From the NCBI GenBank assembly GCA_038213005.1, contig JBBQTU010000186.1, positions 1-8,440 of the forward strand: a stretch of DNA of 8,440 bases, written 5' to 3'. The notes beneath the pieces are model-generated. The model ran no database searches and was not told where the DNA came from. It worked only from the letters and a program-made list of their open reading frames with translations. This DNA is from JBBQTU01 sp038213005 (lineage in GTDB: Bacteria > Planctomycetota > Phycisphaerae > Tepidisphaerales > Tepidisphaeraceae). A program made the position numbers and the translations under genes. Shown here piece by piece: positions 1-5,893 of this stretch. Each line of letters opens with the position of its first letter. Positions within the stretch are counted from its first letter, which is position 1.

Positions 1-209
1 CCCCACCCCTGAAAAATGTGCGCATCTTGCCCCTCCGATCGCACGTAAGTCTACCGTAGATGGGAGCGGGCGTATGGGCCAGCAGACCGGCACCCGTGCC
101 ATGCCCGCCAAGGCGCGGATTGAATGAAGCATTTTCTGGTGTGCGACAAGGGCTCACCGACCGGGGCCTCCACCACCAGAATTCGCGGCCGCCGGGCGCG
201 CCCATCTGC
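1..209. other. Leader region without a supported gene
   Basis: No reading frame here resembles a known protein; the frames that exist on both strands are arginine- and proline-rich, as expected for chance open frames in GC-rich DNA. Two short inverted repeats are visible: TCTAC-C-GTAGA at 50-60 and GGCAC-CC-GTGCC at 89-100. Either could be an operator half-site pair or the end of an upstream gene's terminator, but neither has a T-tract and neither matches an operator I recognise. No riboswitch or leader peptide was identified. Confidence 0.4.
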
Positions 210-238
210 TTGAGGGCGGGTGTTCGGCAGCATAGACT
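210..238 (+). promoter_or_regulatory. Candidate sigma70-type promoter for the glycosidase pair
   Basis: TTGAGG at 210-215 and TAGACT at 233-238 are separated by 17 bases. Each hexamer matches four of six positions of the bacterial housekeeping consensus. A transcript starting near 245 would give a leader of roughly 55 bases before the beta-galactosidase start. In GC-rich DNA such matches arise by chance, so this is the best candidate in the leader rather than a demonstrated promoter. Confidence 0.3.
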
Positions 239-287
239 GGCGAGCCTGTCGGCGGCTGCGGGTCGGCCGCGTCGACATTTTGGCTAA

Positions 288-293
288 AAGGGA
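288..293 (+). promoter_or_regulatory. Ribosome binding site of the beta-galactosidase
   Basis: AAGGGA lies eight bases before the ATG at 302, a normal spacing for a Shine-Dalgarno sequence. It supports the ATG at 302 as the translation start. The stretch around it (281-301) is AT-richer than its surroundings, which fits an accessible initiation region. Confidence 0.6.
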
Positions 294-301
294 ATCTCTA
301 T

Positions 302-3300
302 ATGACAGCTCGGAACACCTTCGCGGACAACACACCCAAGTCTGGCAACTGCTTTCAGTATCGGCGGGACTGGGAGAACCAGCACGTGACGCAGATCAAC
401 CGCGAGGCGGCTCATGCGCCCTGGGGGGCGTATGGGAATGCTCAGGAGGCACTGGGTTACGACCGCATCGCTTCGCGGAACGTGATGTCGCTGGATGGGG
501 CGTGGAAGTTCCATCTGGCCGCTTCGCCCGAGACGGTGCCGGCGGGTTTCTGGGAGGCGGGGTTTGACTCATCCCGCTGGGCGGCGATCCAGGTGCCGGG
601 GAACTGGGAAGTACAGGGGTTTAGTAAGCCGATCTACACGAACGTCATCTACCCTTTCGCCCTGGGCAAGGATGAAGCGTACCTGCAGAAGCCGACGCTG
701 TCGGGCACGGGCGCCCAGGAGATGTACCTGATGCACCCGCCGTTTGTGCCCAAGGACAATCCCACCGGCTGCTATGTGCGCACGTTTGAGGTGCCGGCCG
801 ACTGGGCGGGCAAGAGCGTCTTTATCGACTTCTCGGCGGTTGAGTCGGCGTTTTACCTTTGGGTGAACGGGCAGGCGGTGGGATATTCGCAGGACAGCAA
901 ACTGCCGGCGCAGTTTGACCTGAGCCGCATGATCAAGCCGGGGACCAATACCATCGCTCTTCAGGTGATGCGGTGGTCGGATGGCACGTGGCTGGAAGAC
1001 CAGGATTACTGGCACATTTCGGGCATCTTCCGCCCGGTGCGACTGATCGCCAAGCCGGCCATTCACGTGCGAGACTGGTTTGTCCAGGCAACTCCGAACG
1101 AGCATGGGGACGGCGGGAGCTTCAGAGCGGAAGTCCAGCTTCAGGAACTCGCGGGATATGCGGACTATACGGTGCGAGTGCAGCTTTTTGATGCCCAAGG
1201 CAAGCTGGTGACGCAGGCGGAGCGGAAGCAGAACCTCCAAGGCCCCGAGCCGGGGCACAAGGAGGCCGGGGTCACTTTCATCCTTGATCTGCCGTCGGTG
1301 CAGAAATGGACGCCCGAGACGCCTTATCTCTACACGACGGTGCTGACGCTGGTGGCCCCGGACGGGCGCGAGACGGATTTTGAGTCGTGCCGCACGGGGT
1401 TCCGCCGGATTGAGATCAGGCACGGAGTGATCTATCTCAACGGCGTACGCATGATTTTCCGCGGTGTGAATCGTCACGAGCACGCGCTGGCGACCGGCCG
1501 CTATGTGCCGGTGGAGCACATGCGGCAGGAAATCCTGACGATGAAGCGGCTGAACTTCAACGGCGTCCGCACGTGCCACTATCCCGATGACCCGACATGG
1601 TATGACCTGTGCGACCAATACGGCATCTGCCTGGTCTGCGAGGCCGACCTGGAGACGCATGGCGTGAACGGCCTCCTGTCCAATGACCCGAGCTGGGCGC
1701 AGGCGTATCTGGAGCGCGCCATCCGCATGGTGATGGTCCACAAGAACCACGTGGCGATCGTTTCGTGGTCGATGGGCAATGAGTCACTTACCGGGCCCAA
1801 CCACGCGGCCATGGCCAACTGGATTCGCTTCTATGACTCCACGCGGCTGGTGCAATATGAAAGCGGCGGGCCGCGCGCGATCGTGTCGGACCTGCGGGGC
1901 AACATGTACGCCCAGACAGATGCGATCATCAACATGCTGGCCGATGCGCGAGACCTGCGCCCGGTGGTGCTGGTGGAATACCTCTATCAGATCCGCAACA
2001 GCGGCGGCGGGATGTACTGGTTTGCAGAACTGCTGGAACGATTTGAGCGGTTCCAGGGGGGATTTGTGTGGGACTGGCAGGATAAGTGCCTGCTGGCGAA
2101 GGACCCGGCCGGGCGGGAGTTTCCGGCATACGGCGGAGACTTTGGCGAGGAAATCGTGGAGCGGGTGTGCCCAAAGCACATGACCTCTAACGGTGTGGTA
2201 TTGCCGGACCTGACGCCCAAGCCGGTGGCGTATGAGATCAAGAACGTGCAGTCGCCGATCCAGATCGCGGCGGTGAACGCCGAGGCTGGGAAGTTCAAGT
2301 TGCAGAATCGGCACCAGGCGGGGACGACTGCGTGGTACACGCTGTCTTACCAGATCATCGAAGATGGCAACGCAATCGGTGAAGCAGCGCTGCCGATGCC
2401 ACCGGCCAGGGTGATGGGGGATGCCGATTTTGAGGTGGACCTCACGGCTCTGCTGCAAACCAGGAAACCCGGTTGTGAGTATTACGTGAACTTCATTGTC
2501 CGCCTGGCGGGCGACATGCCCTGGGCGGCCGCTGGGCACGAGATTTACCGGACGCAGTTCGCTCTTGCGGGCGGACCGGCCGCGGTTGTGGAGGATTCGA
2601 AGGTCGTGGCGGCGAGTCTGTCGTCCAGCGAGGCTGAGTACCGCATCTCGGGCAAGGATTTCGTCGTAGCGTTTGACCGCAAGAGTGGGCTGATGACGCT
2701 GTGTGAGAAGGCCGATGTCCGCTACGTCGCCAGCGGCGCGACAGAGACTGTCTGGCGCCCGCAGACGGGCCTGGACACCGATCCGCATTGGGGCTTTTAC
2801 GATTTGTGGTTGCCGTTGTCGCCGGAGAAGCTGTCGCGGCGGCCGGGGCGCGTGGTGGCCTATTCGCTGCCGGACGGGCGCGTACGTGTTGAGGTCACGT
2901 CGACGCTGGTCTCGCAGGCGAGCCCTTACGGCATCCGCAACGAGATTGTTTACACCGTTGGCGGGGATGGGTCGATCTGCATCGACAGTCAGATCGACAT
3001 CGACCGGAACTTGAAGCACGTCCCTCGGGTCGGCATCGCCCTGGTGCTGCCGGCGGGGTTTGAGACCCTGGACTGGTACGGCCGCGGTCCGGGCGAGAAT
3101 TATGTGGACCGCAAGCATCACACGCTGCTGGGCTGCTATCGATCGACGGTCAGCGACCAGCACTTTGCATTCATCCCGCCATCGGAGTGCGGCGGGCATG
3201 AGGACACCCGCTGGCTGAAACTGACCAACCGCGAAGGACGCTGCCTGCTGGTGAAGAGCCCGTCGCCGTTCCATTTCGATGCGCGCCATGCGACCATCGG

Positions 3301-3478
3301 GGATTACTGGCGCGCCGGGCACGATCACGAACTGCCGCGGCGGCCGGAGACCATGCTGAACCTGGACTTCCGCCACGCGGGCATCGGCGGCAACATGGCA
3401 TGGTCGACGACCATTGACGAGAAACACCTGGTGCCGGCGGGCTGCTATCGGTTCAGGTTTGAGATTCGGCTGCTATAG
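302..3478 (+). CDS. lacZ: LacZ-type beta-galactosidase, glycoside hydrolase family 2
   Basis: A complete 1058-residue GH2 enzyme, close in length to E. coli LacZ (1023), expected to hydrolyse terminal beta-galactosides by a retaining mechanism. Domains in order: sugar-binding jelly roll (about 60-250), Ig-like domain (about 252-365), TIM barrel (about 366-660), a linking beta-domain, and the large C-terminal galactose-mutarotase-like domain (about 790-1056). By eye alignment with E. coli LacZ, the acid/base is Glu494 (GNES) and the nucleophile Glu559 (VEY). The Mg ligands are Glu451 and His453 (ETHG). Asn114, Asp235, His392, His426, Met535-Tyr536, Trp590, Asn630 and Trp1034 match known active-site residues. 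Two departures stand out: the loop after the nucleophile reads YLYQIRNS, not YAHAMGNS, so LacZ His540 becomes Tyr562; and about 23 extra residues lie at 119-145 after TNVIYP. No signal peptide is visible, so it is probably cytosolic. The family is certain; galactose specificity is inferred and could be altered. Confidence 0.93.
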   Translation: MTARNTFADNTPKSGNCFQYRRDWENQHVTQINREAAHAPWGAYGNAQEALGYDRIASRNVMSLDGAWKFHLAASPETVPAGFWEAGFDSSRWAAIQVPGNWEVQGFSKPIYTNVIYPFALGKDEAYLQKPTLSGTGAQEMYLMHPPFVPKDNPTGCYVRTFEVPADWAGKSVFIDFSAVESAFYLWVNGQAVGYSQDSKLPAQFDLSRMIKPGTNTIALQVMRWSDGTWLEDQDYWHISGIFRPVRLIAKPAIHVRDWFVQATPNEHGDGGSFRAEVQLQELAGYADYTVRVQLFDAQGKLVTQAERKQNLQGPEPGHKEAGVTFILDLPSVQKWTPETPYLYTTVLTLVAPDGRETDFESCRTGFRRIEIRHGVIYLNGVRMIFRGVNRHEHALATGRYVPVEHMRQEILTMKRLNFNGVRTCHYPDDPTWYDLCDQYGICLVCEADLETHGVNGLLSNDPSWAQAYLERAIRMVMVHKNHVAIVSWSMGNESLTGPNHAAMANWIRFYDSTRLVQYESGGPRAIVSDLRGNMYAQTDAIINMLADARDLRPVVLVEYLYQIRNSGGGMYWFAELLERFERFQGGFVWDWQDKCLLAKDPAGREFPAYGGDFGEEIVERVCPKHMTSNGVVLPDLTPKPVAYEIKNVQSPIQIAAVNAEAGKFKLQNRHQAGTTAWYTLSYQIIEDGNAIGEAALPMPPARVMGDADFEVDLTALLQTRKPGCEYYVNFIVRLAGDMPWAAAGHEIYRTQFALAGGPAAVVEDSKVVAASLSSSEAEYRISGKDFVVAFDRKSGLMTLCEKADVRYVASGATETVWRPQTGLDTDPHWGFYDLWLPLSPEKLSRRPGRVVAYSLPDGRVRVEVTSTLVSQASPYGIRNEIVYTVGGDGSICIDSQIDIDRNLKHVPRVGIALVLPAGFETLDWYGRGPGENYVDRKHHTLLGCYRSTVSDQHFAFIPPSECGGHEDTRWLKLTNREGRCLLVKSPSPFHFDARHATIGDYWRAGHDHELPRRPETMLNLDFRHAGIGGNMAWSTTIDEKHLVPAGCYRFRFEIRLL

Positions 3479-3523
3479 TTGTCGCTTCGCTGGATAGAGC
3501 GGTTTGGGTGTGCACGACGGAAC

Positions 3524-5410
3524 ATGGAGTCTCTATTGGCCGACAACAGCTTCCTCGTTGGGTGTAATTACTGGGCTTCTCACGCCGGCACGATGATGTG
3601 GCGGGATTTTCGCGCCGATGTGGTGCGCGATGATCTGAAGCGCCTGCACGCAAGCGGCGTGCGGGTGATGCGGCTCTTTCCGCTCTGGAGCGATTTTCAG
3701 CCGCTGAATCTTCTTCGCGAGTATGCCGGCCGGCCGAAGCAGTATCGCATCGGAGAAGAGCCGCTGAGCGATGACCCGGTCGGCCGCGCTGGCGTTGATC
3801 CGGTGATGCTGGACCGTTTCGCGGCCGTGGCGGATATCGCCGGCGAAGTGGGGATCAAGCTGATTGTCGGGCTGGTGACGGGTTGGATGTCCGGGCGATT
3901 CTTTGCCCCGCCGGCGCTGGAGCACCTTAGCGCGATTACCGACCCCGAATCGATCCGGTGGCAGGTGCGATTCGTGCAGACGTTTGTCCGCCGATTCAAG
4001 GGACATCGCGCCGTCCTGGCTTGGGACCTGGGCAACGAGTGCAACTGCATGGGCGTTGCCAATCGCGCCCAGGCGTGGGCGTGGACGCATGCCATCAGTT
4101 CGGCGATCCGCGTGGAGGATGCAGGGCATCCGGTCTATTCGGGCATGCACTCGCTGGCACCGGGCGAGGCCGGGCCGTGGACCATCGCCGATCAGGCGGA
4201 ACTGACGGACGTGCTGTGCACGCATCCCTATCCGGCCTTTACGCCGGGCTGCGACCTGGATCCGCTGCCAACGTTTCGGCCGGCCCATCACGCGGCAGCC
4301 GAGAGTTGTCTGTATGCCGATATCGGCGGCAAGCCGTGCATCGTCGAGGAGATCGGCGCGCTGGGCCATGAGTTCGGCAATGAGCAGAGCGTCGCAGACT
4401 ATGTTCGCATGTCGCTCTACACGAGCTGGGCGTGCGCGGCGACCGGGTTTGTCTGGTGGTGCGGGTTTGACCAGGTCCACCTCGCACACGCTCCATACGA
4501 CTGGGCCGCGGTGGAACGCGAGCTGGGCCTCTTGCGCGGGGATGGTTCGCCCAAGCTTGTAGCGGGTGAGCTCAAGGCGTTCACCGCTTTCCTGGATTCG
4601 CTGCCGTTCAAGGAACTGCCGCCGCGGCTGACGCAGGCGGTCTGCATCCTGACGGAAGGTCAGGAGCATTGGAGGATCGCCTACGCGACGTTCCTTCTGG
4701 CGAGGCAGGCGGGGCTGGATCTGCGTTTCTGCTATCACGACCAGCCGCTGCCCGAGGCTCCGATCTATCTCATGCCCAGTTACAGCTCGCTGACGCCGAT
4801 GAGCCGGCGAAGCTGGCTGGAAGTGCAGGAGCGGGTGCGACGGGGCGCTACGCTTTACATGTCGCACAATGACGGGGTCCTCTCCATGTTCCGCGAGACG
4901 ACGGGGATGGAGGTCGTCACGCGGTCGCGAAGCACCGGGCCGACGCAGTTCACGCTGCCCGGCCGCCGCGAGGTGCTGTCGGTCCTGGGGCCGATCATCC
5001 AGCAACTGCGCCCCGCCGGGGCTGATGTGCTGTGCGCGGATCAGCAGGGCAATCCTGTCTTCTCACGATTCCGCCTGGAGCGCGGGCAGGTCCTGCTGCT
5101 TTCGGTGCCGCTGGAGAACCACCTGGCCGCCGCGCCCGGGGCGTTTGCCAATCCCGCGTGGTGTGAGGTGTATAAGGAGGTCGCCAAGGGCCTGCAACTC
5201 GGCCGGGCGGTGTCGTCGACGTCGCCGCTGCTGTGCATCACGGAGCATCCGACCGGCGAGCAGTCCCGCGTCGTCGTCCAGGTGAACTATTCGGCGACAG
5301 AGGTCGCCGCGGCCAAGCCATGCGCGCCGTGGACGATCGCCAAGTGGCTCACGCCGCAAGCCTCGGCGATCGCGCCGGTCTCCGCCGCGGTCTACGTCAT
5401 CGGCAAGTAG
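3524..5410 (+). CDS. Clan GH-A glycoside hydrolase with GH42-like Rossmann domain
   Basis: A 628-residue protein from the ATG at 3524. A TTG at 3479, directly after the upstream stop, would add 15 residues (SLRWIERFGCARRN) unlike a family start; neither start has a strong ribosome binding site. The N-terminal half is a (beta/alpha)8 barrel beginning FLVGCNYW. The likely acid/base is Glu172 in WDLGNE and the nucleophile Glu276 in IVEEIG, the strand-4 and strand-7 pattern of GH5, GH42 and other clan-A retaining enzymes. From about residue 370 to 535 a Rossmann-like segment (APIYLMPSY, then RRGATLYMSHNDG) resembles the trimerisation domain of GH42 beta-galactosidases. The tail is beta-rich. The layout is thus GH42-like, but the barrel reads more like GH5 or an unassigned clan-A family. 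There is no signal peptide. It is probably co-transcribed with the beta-galactosidase gene 45 bases upstream, acting on the same or a linked oligosaccharide. The substrate is unknown. Confidence 0.85.
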   Translation: MESLLADNSFLVGCNYWASHAGTMMWRDFRADVVRDDLKRLHASGVRVMRLFPLWSDFQPLNLLREYAGRPKQYRIGEEPLSDDPVGRAGVDPVMLDRFAAVADIAGEVGIKLIVGLVTGWMSGRFFAPPALEHLSAITDPESIRWQVRFVQTFVRRFKGHRAVLAWDLGNECNCMGVANRAQAWAWTHAISSAIRVEDAGHPVYSGMHSLAPGEAGPWTIADQAELTDVLCTHPYPAFTPGCDLDPLPTFRPAHHAAAESCLYADIGGKPCIVEEIGALGHEFGNEQSVADYVRMSLYTSWACAATGFVWWCGFDQVHLAHAPYDWAAVERELGLLRGDGSPKLVAGELKAFTAFLDSLPFKELPPRLTQAVCILTEGQEHWRIAYATFLLARQAGLDLRFCYHDQPLPEAPIYLMPSYSSLTPMSRRSWLEVQERVRRGATLYMSHNDGVLSMFRETTGMEVVTRSRSTGPTQFTLPGRREVLSVLGPIIQQLRPAGADVLCADQQGNPVFSRFRLERGQVLLLSVPLENHLAAAPGAFANPAWCEVYKEVAKGLQLGRAVSSTSPLLCITEHPTGEQSRVVVQVNYSATEVAAAKPCAPWTIAKWLTPQASAIAPVSAAVYVIGK

Positions 5411-5473
5411 CGAGCAGAAGGGCGATGTCCATAATCTGGCCTTGCGTCCGGGGCATTCATATTTGCGGCCAAC

Positions 5474-5502
5474 CTGGCACCAGCGTCCAAAGCTGGTGGC
5501 AG
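5474..5502. terminator. Strong hairpin between convergent genes, possible bidirectional terminator
   Basis: Bases 5474-5484 and 5492-5502 form an 11-base-pair stem with one mismatch (G5477 against G5499) and a 7-base loop GTCCAAA. The inner seven pairs (CACCAGC with GCTGGTG) are perfect. It sits 63 bases after the glycosidase stop and about 40 bases beyond the cadherin remnant stop. There is no T-tract on either side, so it is not a classic intrinsic terminator; it may instead be a processing or RNA-stability structure, or part of a repeat. Confidence 0.4.
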
Positions 5503-5507
5503 CTCCC

Positions 5508-5527
5508 GTAGGGCAAGCCCGGCCTAC
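5508..5527. repeat. Candidate dispersed palindromic element
   Basis: This 20-base unit begins GTAGGGC and ends GGCCTAC, with GGGC-AA-GCCC forming a tight inner dyad at 5511-5520. Together with the hairpin immediately before it, it looks like the compact intergenic palindromes that recur in some GC-rich environmental genomes. Only one copy is in the window, so its repeat nature is inferred from its form alone. Confidence 0.3.
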
Positions 5528-5543
5528 AAGTTATCTGTGTCGG

Positions 5544-5864
5544 TTACCTTACCCCAATCACCATCGCCTTCTCATACGACAGCAACCCCTGATCCGTCAC
5601 CCGCACCCTAATCTGATACGTCTTCCCCTTCGCACACGGCAGCGCGTCGGCCCCCACCAGCAGCCGATTCCCGCTGATTGTGAACTTCCCATTATCCGCC
5701 GACCCAATCCCATCAATCAGCGAATAGGTAAACGTATTGCCGACATCCGGGTCCGTCGCCGAGCATGTTCCCACCCACGCCCCGGCCGACTTCTCCTCCA
5801 CCAAGCTCCCGTCATCCCGCACAATCCAACATTGACCGGCCATACCATGCTGGTACAACTCCAT
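5544..5864 (-). pseudogene. 3' remnant of a cadherin-repeat surface protein gene
   Basis: The - strand frame ending with TAA at 5544-5546 encodes one recognisable cadherin-like domain, from about 5816 to the stop. The visible signature is VEEKSAGAWVGTCSATDPD, then GNTFTYSL, then YQIRVRVTDQG and LSYEKA. The SATDPD and RVTDQG stretches hold the acidic residues that bind calcium in cadherin-type domains. Such domains normally occur as tandem arrays in large secreted adhesion or carbohydrate-binding proteins. Here there is only one, without signal peptide, start region or a ribosome binding site before Met codons at 5864 or 5843. The frame stays open to 5984, but the added residues are not cadherin-like and overlap the opposite methyltransferase gene. 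The simplest reading is the intact 3' end of a larger gene whose 5' part is lost. A short expressed protein is possible but less likely. Confidence 0.7.
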
Positions 5865-5882
5865 TTGACGCATCGAGCAGCG

Positions 5883-5888
5883 AAGGAG
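5883..5888 (+). promoter_or_regulatory. Perfect Shine-Dalgarno of the methyltransferase gene
   Basis: AAGGAG lies five bases before the ATG at 5894 and decides between it and a second in-frame ATG at 5903, for which the spacing would be 14. It is the best ribosome binding site in the window. Confidence 0.75.
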
Positions 5889-5893
5889 CGCAT

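Larger units (their letters stand above)
5411..5543. other. Convergent intergenic region with hairpins
   Basis: This stretch separates the end of the + strand glycosidase gene from the end of the - strand cadherin remnant. It contains no gene. Its content is dyad symmetry: a long stem-loop at 5474-5502 and a compact palindrome at 5508-5527. These are the expected positions for transcription stop signals serving both directions, or for a dispersed palindromic repeat. Confidence 0.5.

Noticed and set aside
51..335. 94-codon - strand and 75-codon + strand open frames in the leader
   Set aside because: Arg/Pro-rich translations without motifs or ribosome binding sites; typical of chance open frames in GC-rich DNA.
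569..1750. 393-codon - strand open frame opposite the 5' part of the beta-galactosidase gene
   Set aside because: No domain signature; the + strand frame has unmistakable LacZ motifs over the same bases.
1784..3427. Long open frame on the - strand (547 codons) opposite the beta-galactosidase gene
   Set aside because: It mirrors the codon structure of a certain GH2 gene, its translation is rich in Arg, His and Pro with no recognisable motif, and no ribosome binding site precedes it.
3479..3523. TTG start for the second glycosidase, directly after the upstream stop
   Set aside because: The added 15 residues look unlike a protein start of this family, and an ATG follows in frame; kept only as an alternative because neither start has a strong ribosome binding site.
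3533..5005. Long open frame on the - strand (490 codons) opposite the second glycosidase gene
   Set aside because: Same reason: a GC-rich shadow frame with no family-like sequence, fully contained in a gene with catalytic motifs.
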